A stretch of 64,000 bases of DNA, taken from positions 39,352,059 through 39,416,058 of the forward strand of contig NC_064755.1 in the NCBI RefSeq assembly GCF_011397635.1, in the 5' to 3' direction. Shown here one piece after another: positions 51,155 through 63,048 of the stretch. Origin of the DNA: Epinephelus fuscoguttatus. Lineage: Eukaryota > Chordata > Actinopteri > Perciformes > Serranidae. A program made the position numbers and the translations under genes. The notes below the pieces were generated by a model. It worked only from the letters and a program-made list of their open reading frames with translations. It was not told the origin of the DNA and searched no databases. The first letter of the stretch is position 1, and each line of letters begins with the position of its first letter.

Positions 51155-52195
51155 GTTAAATAATCATTAGTTAATCATCTAAATAAACTCCACCAGCAAC
51201 AACAGTAAAATCCTGCTTTTACATTAATGCATGAGTCAGAATTACCCAGTCTGAACATATACGCTTCTTAAATAACCATTTTCAATGCAGGACCTAGTAT
51301 TTTCACTGTGTGGTCTCTGATAAATACTATTGTGAGTTTAAGAATGAAAGTTCCTGTGTCTCCTTGTTCATTGTGACATTGATCCGCGGCAGAAACCAGC
51401 AGATTGCTTATGGATGAAGTGATTTGTTTTGATAAGAGTCCCTCCAGCCTGAAAACAAGCGCAATATCTCTGAGACAAATTGCCAGAATGAATCTGTGTA
51501 AGAGACGAGAGGCGAAGAGTTTTCCAATTTCCTTTTCGTATTTATTCTTTAAAGAAGTGGAGGGGAAATAACACACTTGAATATATTTCCTCCCCTGCGG
51601 TGCTTCTATTTATATTTCATATTAGTGCGGAGGGATGAAGGTATTAATGTCCCCAAGCTTCATGCAAACACAACTTAAACCCATCTGACAGTCACTGAGC
51701 AGCTGCATCTTAAAACCCTCCGCCCCACTGATGGTAAACAAACATGGAGGTCTGTTGTTCAGGTTACTGCAGAGACGGGCTGCTTGATAACATCATGGTT
51801 ATTCTTTTTACACAGGAGGTCAAACCTGGACACTCCACAGCAGAACGCGCCAAGACAACAAGTTAGTCTTCACATTAAAGGACTTCTCATTAATGTTAAA
51901 GGTCATATCAGATTCAAGAAGTCAATGGCTGCAGTATCCATCCATACAAGGAAGTAGTTTTTTATAATTCAACTGACTTTTACATTTAAATTATAAACTG
52001 TATGAAATAATGGACGAAGCCACCCTGACCTAAACGCATTCTCTGCTTTGTCACTGGACCTACATGTCAAAATATGACGTGCTAGGAATCCTCCTGTGTC
52101 TGTTTGGACGTTCAAGGATGGTGTGTTATTTTACCCTGCATCGCCTCTTTTAAACATATACTTCCATTTTCACAAGGAATCTCCATTTTCTGCTC
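51155..52195. other. Spacer without recognised gene
   Basis: The part at 51230-51560 has no repeat signature and moderate complexity, so it is a candidate conserved noncoding element. 52060-52190 carries diverged repeat phrases. Confidence 0.3.
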
Positions 52196-52830
52196 GTATC
52201 CATCCATCCATCCATTTTCAACCGCTTATCCGAAGCCAGGTTGTGGAGGCAACAGGCTGAGGAAAGTATTCTAGACGTCCCTCTCCCCAGCAGCACTTTC
52301 CAGCTCCACCTGGGGGACGCCAAACCATTCCCAGGCCAGATGAGATATGTGATCCCTCCAATGTGTTCTGGGTCTGCCCCGGGGCCTCCTACCCATGGGA
52401 CCTGCCCAGAACACCTCTAACGGGAGGCGCCAAGGAGGATCCTTATCAGATGCCCGGATCACCTCAACTGACCCCTTTTGACATGAAAGAGCAGCGGCTC
52501 TACTCTGAGCTCCCTCCGGATATCCGAGGTCCTCACCCTCTAAAGCTGAGCCCAGCCACCCTTCTGAGGAAGCTCATTTTGGCCGCTTGTATCCACGATC
52601 TCATTCTTTCGGTCACTACCCAGAGCTCATGACCATAGGTGAGAGTTGGGACATAGATGGACGTAGATCGAAAGCTTTGCCTTCCGGCTCAGCTCTCTCT
52701 TCACCATGATGGCCCAGCACAGTACCCACATCACTGCAGAACGCTGGGCAAAACGGCCTATCCATCTCATGCTCAATTCAAAGACCCGGAGATACCAGCA
52801 GTGCCACCACAACTGGCACCAATGACCGCC
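52196..52830 (-). mobile_element. LINE 3' fragment, second copy
   Basis: It has the same 3' part as at 49.7 kb: the tail GGTTGAAAATGGATGGATGG, the peptide GRRPRGRPRTHWRDHISHLA and, farther right, MVKRELSRKAKLSIYVHL. It is truncated earlier than the first copy and broken in frame. Divergence between the copies suggests independent, old insertions. Confidence 0.7.
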
Positions 52831-52884
52831 TGACCACAGTTTTTAGCAGCCGCCTCCACAATGGAGGCTTTGAACATGGACCAC

Positions 52885-53215
52885 TTAATTTCCAAGTCCC
52901 CAACCTCCTGTGGGATGCGCGGAGGGGGGCTGAAGCCTATCCCAGCTGACATTGGGCGAGAGGCGGGGTACAACCTGGACAGGTCACCGGACTATCACAG
53001 GGCTGACACATAGAGACAGACAACCATTCACACTCACATTCACACCTACGGACAGTTTAGAGTCACAAGTTAACCTGCATGTGTTTGGACTGTGGGAGGA
53101 AGCTGGAGTACCTGGAGAAAACCCAAGCTGACACAGGGAGAACATGCAAACTCTGCAAAGAAGGGCTCTCTCATCCTGGGTTCAAACCAAGAACTTTCAA
53201 CGCTAATCACTGCCC
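52885..53215 (-). repeat. SINE-like repeat, reversed
   Basis: CCTATCCCAGCTGACATTGG, then AGTTTAGAGTCACAAGTTAA and TGTTTGGACTGTGGGAGGAA, then TCCTGGGTTCAAACCAAG (box B-like), are the reverse complement of the family at 27350-27550, here with a longer body. Confidence 0.55.
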
Positions 53216-53219
53216 ATGA

Positions 53220-54970
53220 ACGTCTTTAATTTTGAAGCCCTGAGTTCGGCATTTCATCTGTTGTCAGCTTGTTTTTTTTGAGTCAGAAGTGACAAGTGAT
53301 ATTTGGATGACAGGGTGGAGCTGTGGAGGATTGAATGATGGATCTGACTCTTAGACTGTGTTGACACCTCGCAGACAGCCTGTCACTCAAAGCAGCCCCA
53401 CCTTTAATTATGCGTAACTTTAATCCTTGATAAAATGTAAACAGGTGAGTTATATAAAGTCACCCCTCAGTACAGTTGTCATGAACGTTGAAATAAGCCA
53501 TAGAGACCAAAACCGTTTTTTGTACCAGGCTGTAAACATGTTTAATATTGACATGGGGGTCTATGTGGATCGACTCACTCTTGGAGCCAACCCCAGATAG
53601 CCATTACTCTAGTGTTGGCATCAATTTTTAGTCCCCTGAGGTTACCACTTCGCTTAAATCTACTAGTAGGTGTAGCAGGCCCCTTCTAAGCCATTGCTGT
53701 GAGGCTGTTAATCACCAATAACGCCCATTTAATTGAGTGTTAACATTTAACAGGGGTGCCCCAACATGTTAGCATTCAGCTCACAGCACCACGTCTCTTG
53801 AGTGTAGCCTCACTCGTTGCTGTCATGGCTGTAGTTTTCATTCAGTGTTTACTTATGTAACAATATTATCTTGAACAAAAAAGCAAAGGGAGTCCCACTT
53901 TATTGTTTTAGCTCTCCTTCTGTTCCAAAGCTTTCTTGAGACTCTAAAAGGAAACTGGATTATTTGGTGATAATTGATCTTTGTTGCTATCTGATTTTGT
54001 TTTAACTTTGTGATGATCTCAGACATTTTATTTACGACCACAGACTGAGCGGATTGTTGTGGGTAAACATCCGGTCTGCAGGCTCAGAGATGCAGCGTCC
54101 AAATCCTCCTGTTGTCAGCGAGGCATTAGTGTGAGAACAAGAGCATTGTGCTGACGTGAAGCCTGCGCTGGGCACGCACAGAATAGATAATAAACAAGGA
54201 AAATGGTCTCAGCATTAAATCTGTGTGTTATGTCAGCTCCCAGAGGGCGAGCGGGCTGTTTGAGAAAATCCACTATAAATAAACCTGCAGAGAGAGAAGT
54301 GAGGTAAGAGGTTTAAAACCCGATTCCTTGTTCTGCCCGGCTCCAGGGCACGATTTGGTTTGTGATTGTCTCTTTATGGGATCAGTGTGAGAAAATGTCC
54401 CCATAAACCATCACCCCATCCTCTGCATCCCAGCCACCCAAAAAAAAAAGAAAAATAATACTGCTGACTTGTGGTGAAAGTGAGGATGAAAGCTGTGGGT
54501 ATTCACCGCAGAGAGAAGAGAATCTGCAGCAGGATGCAGCTCTGCATCTTTTGATCATTTTCTTCTTCTTCTGTGGGTGTTTGATCCCCTGTTGGGCTCT
54601 GGGCCATTCTTTCTCTCACTCTTCTTCTCTTAACTCCGTGTTGAGCCACCAACTTGAGTTTCCTTACAACATAGAGTTGCTTAAATAAGCAGTCATGTTT
54701 GAGTCTTTCATTTAAGGATTACTGTTTGGGCAGTTTGCCTGTGTTGGATCACTGTAAAGAGAAATGCATCCTTACCTCCCTGAGATGGATTATCAGTCGA
54801 GTGAGGCAGGTAAAGGCTGGAGTATTAGGAAAAAGCCCCACTAAAGCTCAGTATAAACTTTAAAATGATGAGGAAGTTAAGGGAGCTCCTGTGTCTTTAT
54901 CTGCAGAGAGTTGAGGAAATGTGGAGTCATCAAGAACCCCAAATTCCACTTTGTTCTGGAGTTCTTTTTC
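53220..54970. other. Gene-poor spacer
   Basis: No gene is recognised. The sequence around 54050-54320 looks unique and moderately GC-rich, so it is a candidate regulatory segment only. Poly-A near 54440 is low complexity. Confidence 0.3.
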
Positions 54971-54973
54971 TTA

Positions 54974-55983
54974 AAGGGACAGTTGACTCAAAAATCAAAA
55001 ATGCGTATTTCTCGTCTTATCTGTAGTGCTATTTATCAATCTAGATACTACTTACGAGATATCAGCCATAGAAATGTCTGCCTTCTGTCTTGTATAGTGG
55101 GAGTAGATGGCACTTGGTTTGTGGTGCTCAGAGCCCCAGAAAAATACATTTGGAAATCTCAACAGCAGTGTCTCTTTATAGAAATCATGACCTGGTTACT
55201 CAAGATAATCCACAGACTTTGTTGTGAGCAGTTTCTTGTGGGAACTATTTTCTTTAAATTACACCTGCCAACCATAGTTAGTTCGTTTAGTTAGTTAGTT
55301 AGTTTATTTCGGTCATTTTCAAAATACGGACTCAAATACAACAAAGAAAAAAAAGAAAGAAAAGAAAACAACAAATAAACTTGAAGTCAATGCTAATATA
55401 GCATTACACCAAAATACAAACAAAATGAGACCAAAAAGGTGTAGGCTGAACCTTAGCTTATTACGCCTACCCTTTTATAATCAGTTTCCATATCACCAAG
55501 CAGAAGGAAATGTGCATCTACTCATGGATGAGAGGCTCAGCATTAGTTGTAAACATTAATGGCGTCCTCCTTGGCTTGGCTGTAAAAATAGCTAGCTCAG
55601 TGGTGCTAGGTGAACGAGCAGTAGATGCGCACTTCCTTCTGCGCGGTGATACAGTTGGCAGGTGTAGTGCAGTAGAGAGAAAATAGTTCCAACATGAAAC
55701 TGCTCACAGCAAGGTCTGTGAATTACTACTGCATGAGTTACTGGGTCATCATTTCTGGAATGAGACATTCCTGTTTAGTTTTTAAAATGTATTCTTTTTA
55801 CACTTTAAGCACCACAAGCCGAGTGCCATCAAGTTCCATTATATTGGAGAGATGGCAGACATCTCTACGGCTGATATCTCCAACATTCAGCAACTCACAC
55901 CAAAACTATCTAGACTGATAAACAGCACTATGAGTAAGAAGAAAAATATGTGTTTTTGATTTGGGGGTGAACTGTCCCTTTAA
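54974..55983. mobile_element. Foldback DNA element with about 300 bp inverted arms
   Basis: The left end AAAGGGACAGTTGACTCAAA and the right end GGGGGTGAACTGTCCCTTTA are inverted complements. The arms match over most of 54974-55272 and 55660-55983, for example GATGGCACTTGGTTTGTGGT against CACAAGCCGAGTGCCATC. A fragment of unrelated sequence interrupts it at 55273-55490. No coding capacity. A single-arm relative lies in fcsk intron 10. Confidence 0.75.
55273..55490 (-). mobile_element. LINE-like 3' fragment nested in the foldback element
   Basis: The plus-strand left edge is a TTAG array (GTTAGTTAGTTAGTTTATTT), which reads as a 3' tail AATAAACTAACTAACTAA on the minus strand. The foldback phrase ACCTGCCAAC / TATCACC is split around it. 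Clade not assigned. Confidence 0.5.
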
Positions 55984-55984
55984 G

Positions 55985-57040
55985 TTTTATTTTGAGGACG
56001 CTTGTAGCTTTATTATGATAGAATATACTACAAAGGAGACAGGAAATAACAGAAGAGAGAAAAGTGATGGCATGCATAAAGAGTTTGCTAAACAGGACAC
56101 GGAGCAGTGATGTTGTGGAGACACTGTCAGTGCCTCAATCCCAAAGGTCTCCAGAATGCCCCCTTTTGTTTTTTGTGATTATGTCAGGCACACAGTGTTT
56201 CCAGACTTGTGATTAAAGAACCCAAAACTGCCAAAGTAAACTAGTCGAATTATGAGGGCCAACACTGCCCCAAAGTCTCTTAGAGCTGCTAACTGGAGGA
56301 GATTCTCAGCCTGAACTGGTCCTAGTCCTAACCCTAAGGTAGCCAAACCTGGGCCAGAGCTGGGCCACATGCGGCCCTCTGTTGTCAGATCAAAACAAAA
56401 TGTGTCTACATTCAGCTGCAAAAGGCCCAGCTACCTGCGATGTGACTCACACTGCAGGTATTCCTCCATATTCATCGCTCTCTCTTATCGTCTCCATCTG
56501 TAAAGGGATTGTTCTGTTTTCTAACATCAGGTAGTGTGAATGATTCACCTATACTGATAGCGAGGCTGAAGAGCTATCTGAAACAAAATGAAGAGTGACA
56601 AACGAGGCAGGGCAGAAACAAACATTTTCCGCCACATAATCTCTGAGTTAACACAAGAAAAGTGAGATTTGCACCTTCATTCTTCCATCTTCTCAGTTTT
56701 CCTGCAGGCCCCATGTTGACAGAGCAATCCAGCTCAATCACACTTAAATCAAATTAAGCAACCTCCCTCCATCAACAAGTGTCCCTTTATCACATCTGTA
56801 TGGTGGCTAATTACCTTGTGGTATCTTTTAATTGGAGTTCAGAGGTTTCTGTGCTGCTGATGTGAAACCAGTTGATGAAATCCACGTTCACAAAACTAAG
56901 GGAATATTTTACCTTTGGCATGTCTTGCAAAATTACAAACAGACAGGCATGAATGGATTACTGAACTTGTCTCTGGGGCCAGAGCCTCCGTATGAAGTGA
57001 TGTTAGCATGTCTTGTTGAAAAGCCAATCAAATTGCCCAC
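55985..57040. other. Spacer without recognised gene
   Basis: Unique-looking sequence. 56640-56840 contains several TAAT/ATTA motifs (GGCTAATTACCTTGTGGTAT) without repeat character, a possible regulatory element. Confidence 0.3.
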
Positions 57041-57044
57041 AAAG

Positions 57045-58655
57045 AGGCTCAAAGTGATCAAATAGAGACACAAAACGACCACACAGATGTAAAACGAGAT
57101 GCATAGTGAGACTAAAAACAACTTCAAAGAGACCACAGAGTCTTAAAGCGACCGCATCGATGCAAAACGAGACGCAAAGTGAGACTAAAACGACCACAAT
57201 GAAACACAGAAGACCACAAAGAGACACAACATAAGACTCAAAGTGGTCACAACGAGACTCAAAATGACCAGAAACCGACCACAACGAAACACAAAACAAT
57301 AATAAAAACAGAATGATCACAGAGATGCAAAATTACCACAAAGATGCAAAATTAGATGCAAAGCGAAATTAAAAACGACCGCAGAGAAAACGAGACGCAA
57401 AGCGAGACAAAAAAACAACAAAAAAGAAACACAAAACAAAAGAGACACAAGACAGGACTCAAAACAACCCCAAAAACCCCAAATGACCATACAAAGATGC
57501 AAAATGACCATAGAGAGACTCAGAATGACCACAGAGATGCAAAATTAGACTGAAAACAGCTACAAAGACATACAAAATGACTGCAAAGAGACACAAGACT
57601 CAAAGCAACACAACAAGATGCAAAACAAGACTCAAAATGACCACAAAAAGAGACAAAAAAATTACAAAGAAACACAAGACTCAGAACAACTGCACAGAGA
57701 TGCGAAATCATCACGAAAAAACACAAAAGGACTGCAAAGAGACACAACACAAGACTCAAAACGACCACAGAGATGCAACATGACTACAGAGACTCAAAAT
57801 GACCACAAAGAAACACACAAAACAACCACAGAAATACAAAATGAATGTAACAAGACGCAAGATGACAGTAAAAAGACACAAAACGAGACGCAAAATGAGA
57901 CAAACAACAAACACAAAATAGAAGATACACAAGACAGGCCTCAAAACAACCACAAAAACCCCAAAAGAACATACAAAGATGCAAAATGACCACAGAGCAA
58001 CACAACACAACACAACACAACACAACACAACACAAGACTCAGAATGACCACAGAGATGCAAAATTAGACTGAAAACAGCTACAAAGACATACAAAATGAC
58101 TTCAAGGAGACACAAGACTCACAGCAACCACAGCAAGATGCAAAACAAGACTCAAAATGACCACAGAGATGCAAAATGAATGTAACAAGACACAAAATGA
58201 CAGTAAAAAGACACAAAACGAGATACAAAATGAGACAAAAAAACAACTAAAAACAAACTAAAAAATAGAAGAGACAAAAGACAGGACTCAAAACAACCAC
58301 AAAAAACCCAAAAGAACATACAAAGATGCAAAATGACCACAGAGCAACACAACACAAGACTCAGAATGACCACAGAGATGCAAAATTAGACTGAAAACAG
58401 CTACAAAGACATACAAAATGACTGCAAAGAGACACAAGACTCAAAGCAACCACAGCAAGATGCAAAACAAGACTCAAAATGACCACAAAAAGACACAAAA
58501 CATTTACAAAGAAACACAAGACTCAGAACAACTGCACAGAGATGCGAAATCATCACAAAGAAACACAAATGACCACAAAGAGGCACAACACAAGACTCAA
58601 AATGACCACAAAGAAACACACAAAACAACCACAGAGATGCAAAACAACTAAAAAA
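57045..58655. repeat. Degenerate A-rich minisatellite of GACCACAGAGATGCAAAA-like units
   Basis: Short units (about 14-22 bp) such as AATGACCACAGAGATGC, AAAGAGACACAAGACTC and AACGAGACGCAAAATGAG alternate for 1.6 kb. Larger blocks are repeated: CAGAATGACCACAGAGATGC begins blocks at about 57521, 58040 and 58362. Few stop codons arise by composition, which leaves long meaningless frames on both strands. Confidence 0.85.
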
Positions 58656-58659
58656 GAGG

Positions 58660-60200
58660 CTGCGTCATTTCTACTTGATTTGTGTTTTTTCATCAGAGGA
58701 GTGTGGAGCCTCACTATTTTAATCACTGTTAATTGCATTTTATTTTACAGAGCCTGTAAATGTAACATTTTTGCCTGTCCGAAATCTTGGCCAGAGAGAT
58801 CTTCCAGCGCCCGACATGGAGAAGAGGATTTATGTTTATAAATCCCTGAAATTTAGGAGGGAAAGTGTCCGTCCAGCGGGCAGAGGCTTAACGCGTCGCC
58901 TGAACATCCTCCAGCTTGACAGGAGCTTCAGCAGCAGACGTAAAGCTGCTGATCCTGGATCAACATGAAAAATAACTTGAGTTAGCAGCATGAAGACGGT
59001 CAAACTTGAAAACAAACTCCCCTCAGCCCACTCCAAGGTACTTGTTATGTAATGTTCTCAGTGACAGTAAAAACAAACTTCACTCTTACTAAACAGTCCC
59101 TGACAGGAAGAAACTCTGTTTGGAATATGAAATACAACTCAGCAGTTTGAGGACGAAGCTTCATGATGTTTGATAAGGAGTCATTATCTGTCCAGGCTTT
59201 GATCCTGCGCAGCTCTCCAACTCTTTGAAGCTTTTTAAGAAACCGGCTCATTACCGCTCCACTAATTCACGGCAATCCTCAGATTCTGATGACTGATGCT
59301 AATGAGCTTTTTTAAAACTTGTTTCTCCACAGACTTCACACGAGCTGCTAAGTGGCGTTCACTATAACGAGTCTGAACATGCTGCTGGATCACACGGGGC
59401 CCCGGGGACCTTCTGTGGCCCTGAAGCCTGAAGCCCTGAGTGGGAGGCTTCTGTCAGGTAAGTCCATGAATATAGTATGCACGTGCTGCCTCTTCATACA
59501 CCCCACCAACCTCCATCTAAGATGTTTAATTAACTCCTTTTCCTTTATAGGAAACTCATACAGTGTGTTCATTAGCAGGCCTGTATGGAATCTGAGCCAC
59601 AGACTCCTTGTGCACGTGTGTGACAGTCATGTGTTGTATTCAGACAGCATGAAAATCAAAGCTGGTAATGTAGTGAGAAGAAATGTCAAAAATAAGATTT
59701 ACTGTCAAGAGATTTGCAAAGTATTATTGGTTCTCTCTGCTCCATACTGAACCTTCCATTTTAATGGCCACGTGTCCCACGTTTTGTTGATTGACTTCTC
59801 CAACAAATACTTAATTTGTTTTATTGAAGTATTTAGTACTACTAAGTTGTTCTTTTCACCTGCTTGAGGTCATGTTAGGTTTTAATGTACTGTGCGAGGT
59901 TATTTGTGATCAAAAACAATTGAATGAATTGAATATTGTGATTGTCACAAAATCCAAACAAAAAACTGAAAACAATTAAAAAATTCACAGATTCCATTTG
60001 GGCCTGGTCATTGGCCACATTTTAGCCAACATGAATGATTATTGTTAATAAAAAAAGTCCAATATTTAGTATATTATTACTAGAGCTTAAACAATATTCT
60101 AATAATTGATTAGAGAATAAACATAAAATTAATCTGCATCAATGTCGATGTTTTGTTAGTTGTTTGTGGGATAAAAAAAAACATTAATTGGCTCTAACTT
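58660..60200. other. Spacer without recognised gene
   Basis: No known protein is seen. The part at 59140-59340 is non-repetitive and could be a conserved element. Open frames here match nothing I know. Confidence 0.3.
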
Positions 60201-60479
60201 TGCCACTTGATGTGCTCCTCCCACCCAAACACTGGTGGAGACCAAATACGAGCTGCACAGGAGAGGCCCAAGGAACGTGACAGAGCTTAAGGCATCAACC
60301 TGGCCGCCAAACTCCCCAGATCCCAGTCTGATCGAGCATTTGTGGGACATGCTGGTGCCCCTGATCCATGGTGGGCCCTCCTTGGATCGGACTTGGCTCT
60401 GACCTGTCGAGGCATGGACTCTGGGAGTGTCTAGTGGTTTTCTGGCACCAGAGCGTTAGAGGCATATCCTGAGTCCTGT

Positions 60480-60735
60480 GGGTTTTTAAAACCTGTCTAA
60501 AAACCCATTTTTATTCCTTGGCTTTCAACTCCGTATGAGACTCTGCTTCTGTCTTAGTGTTTTATGGTTTGTTTTATTTATTGTTTTTAAATTGTTTTAA
60601 AAACAATAAACAATTATTTTAGTGTTTATTTCCTGTTAATTGTTTTATGTCCCTGTGTTGCTTTGTCTATTTATGTACAGCACTTTGTTTCATCTGTGGC
60701 TGTTTTAAAGGGCTATATAAATAAACTTGAGTTGA
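60480..60735 (+). mobile_element. LINE/SINE 3' fragment inserted in the outer element
   Basis: It ends with GGGCTATATAAATAAACTTG then AGTTGAG, an L2/V-SINE-type 3' tail. Outer-element sequence resumes with CCAGCACATCCCACGGATGC. Confidence 0.5.
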
Positions 60736-60801
60736 GTGTGGTGCCAGCACATCCCACGGATGCTCCATCAGATTGGGATAAATTAGAAAATTTGGAGGCC
60801 A

Positions 60802-62306
60802 GGGGCCTGTATGACGAAGCGAGATCAACCTTTCCTGGGTTACCCAGACCTATCCTGGGTTGACTAACCCTAACAATGGCAATCAGGATAAACCCAGCAA
60901 CCCAGGATTGCTTTATCAAGAGCCGTGAACGCGCACGCAGCGGACCAATCACAATCATGAGAGAAGCGCAGCGTCACTGAGCGTCCTCACTGAGCGCCGT
61001 ATGTGAGGGGAAAAAGGTATTTCTCGTGAGGATCAGAGATTAACTCTACTAAAATATGAGGAGGAGAAAAGCAACTTTACAGAAAAGGCCAACACCGTGG
61101 CAGCTGCAGGAGGAGGAAACATGCGTGGCAACGCATAACGGGATGACTAATGTTTAGCTTTAGTTTAGATTAGTTTATTTTCACATAATGTTAAAAACAG
61201 ACAGTATAACATTTACAGGAAAAAGAAAAGAAAAGTGCTGGAGAGGTTAGAAGCCACTAAAAGCTTATCAAAGAAATTCCCCTGTCAAAACATCAATGAA
61301 ATCACATAATAGAGAAGAAAAAGAAACGGGTAAGGAACGAAGAAATAGAGGAGGAGAGAGGGAAAAATCAAGACAAAACAAGGTAGCAAATAAAATGATG
61401 TGTAGGTTAAATTACTCATCACTGGTTCAAGTAGCTACAGTACCTGTACCTGTACATCTGACACTGATCACACCCTTGAATCCCATGAAATCAATGCTGC
61501 GCAGATGAATTGCGTGTATTACAATTATCGTCTAACATCATTGCGTCTGATAAACTGGTCTTCTTTGTCATAACGTTATACATGCTACAATAAGGCTTAA
61601 AGCTGACGCCACAATAAAATCATATCAGCACCAAGTTGATAGTCTGAATAAAATCATCCTGATATTGAGCTGTGTTAGAATTTAACAGCTGCGCAAAAAT
61701 ATACCTAGTCTCCCTCTTTAAAAACAAAAAGGAAAATCCCTCAAACACCATGAAGTGTAGACATGATAGGCTACTTTCCACACTTCCAGCAGCAAAGCTG
61801 TCAGTTAGGCCCATTATCTTTAACAGGGATCATTTCCTCCAACAAAACAAAATGTTGGCACTAATTAATGGTGCTATTAAGTGTCCGCAAATGATCAGTT
61901 TCTTTCTTATGAAGGGGTGGGATGAAAGTTCGACTTTTTCCACTCCTTTTTGAACAACCTTTTCATCGTCTGTTGTTGTTGCTTTCTTTTCTTTTTTTAA
62001 TGTTCAAAATAAACTTTCAAATCAAAATCAATCAAATGAATTAAACTTCCCGTCATGACTGGGCTGCATTTCTGTCAGCGGAGTCATTTTTTTCCGAACA
62101 GCTGATTGGCCAGTGGGTGGTGCGTTTTATAGGATCAGATTCAACCCTGAACTTACCCTGCTCCGGAGCAGGATAGCCGTTCAGAGTAAGTTACCATGGT
62201 GATCTACCGCGATAAGAACTGAACTGGCTTCGTGAGACCGAAAACCCAGGGTTAACCCTGAAGTTACCTCGCTAAGACATTAATCCTGCTTCGTGATACA
62301 GGCCCC
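60802..62306. mobile_element. Inner inverted-repeat DNA element (GGGGCCTGTAT termini)
   Basis: The left end GGGGCCTGTATGACGAAGCG and the right end GCTTCGTGATACAGGCCCC are inverted complements. Second-order pairs include CCTGGGTTGACTAACCCT against AGGGTTAACCCTG. The outer element's GGAGGCCAGGTCGAC is split around it. Harbinger-like by memory of the termini, not proven. Confidence 0.6.
61145..62045 (+). mobile_element. Third-level insertion, LINE-like, within the inner element
   Basis: AT-rich sequence from TTTAGTTTAGATTAGTTTAT to a tail AAATAAACTTTCAAATCAAA lies between the two arms of the inner element. The limits and type are tentative. Confidence 0.35.
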
Positions 62307-62642
62307 AGGTCGACACCTTGAGCTTTTTGTCACGTTCCTCAGGCCATTACTAAGCTGATTGTGTGGCACAGGGAGTGCGGTTGCCATGTGAGGGGAAGCA
62401 CTTGAGCGTTTGGGTGGAGCACATCAGGTGGCATCCATATGAATGCCAAGATTTTCCAAGCAGAACACTGGATTGTAATGACATGTTATTCACTTCACCT
62501 GTCAGTAGCTTTATGTTTTGGCTGATCAGTGTATAAACCAGAGTGAAGCCAGTGACACAGCGCCATCTACTGCTTGGTTACAGCTGCTTGTCTTCAATAA
62601 AATATTCAAGATTCAAGATTTAATCACACAGATTCATAGTCT

Positions 62643-62648
62643 GTTTAT
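62643..62648 (-). terminator. Candidate poly(A) signal for the C15orf40 homologue
   Basis: AATAAA on the minus strand, about 400 bp past the stop codon. The 3'UTR would include 62649-63048. Confidence 0.4.
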
Positions 62649-63048
62649 TTAAAGCAAAGTCATTTAAATAAATATCACAAACATGAGTCATTCCAGACAT
62701 CTCAACATATAAACATCATATCCAGTCACATCTCTCCAGCACTGGACACGCCTCCTGCTCACTGGTGGATCAGTCTGTTTCCATGGTGATGTTGTGCTTT
62801 CTCCAGGTTTCCCAGTAGCCATACTGGTCCAGCTGTGAAGGCCTATGTGAATGTGATAAAAGAAAACGAAATGAGACACACAGGTCCTGTATTATTTTTA
62901 ATTTCCATAAATTTGTTTTTACACTGAAACTCTTCACATTGTTTTGCAGGTGAAACGAACGAGATAAGAACCTCCTCCATCCTCTGTCCTCCTGTGTGTG
63001 GCCCTGCAGCATGTGTCAGCCTCCATTCACCTCCCCCTCTCCCTCCTG

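Larger units (their letters stand above)
60206..62533. mobile_element. Outer Tc1/mariner-like inverted-repeat element, split by insertions
   Basis: The right end reads TATGTTTTGGCTGATCAGTG. Arms are inverted: CACTTGATGTGCTCCTCCCA on the left corresponds to TGGGTGGAGCACATCAGGTG on the right, and GGAACGTGACAGAG to GTCACGTTCCTC. It has no usable transposase. The left terminus is missing. Two insertions break it, at about 60480-60735 and 60802-62306. A third copy start lies at the right edge of the window. Confidence 0.65.

Noticed and set aside
54911-55294. A 127-codon plus-strand frame
   Set aside because: It lies within the left arm of a foldback DNA element; the matching arm on the other side has no such frame.
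57577-58841. Several overlapping frames over 70-120 codons on both strands (peptides like KTQNDHKETHKTTT and the mirror-image CVVLCCVVLC)
   Set aside because: They arise from the A-rich minisatellite, which lacks stop codons by composition. No start context, splice sites or known domain.
58771-58968. A short frame beginning MPVRNLGQRDLPAPDMEKRI as a possible small gene
   Set aside because: No family match, no splice context and low length. It is likely chance.
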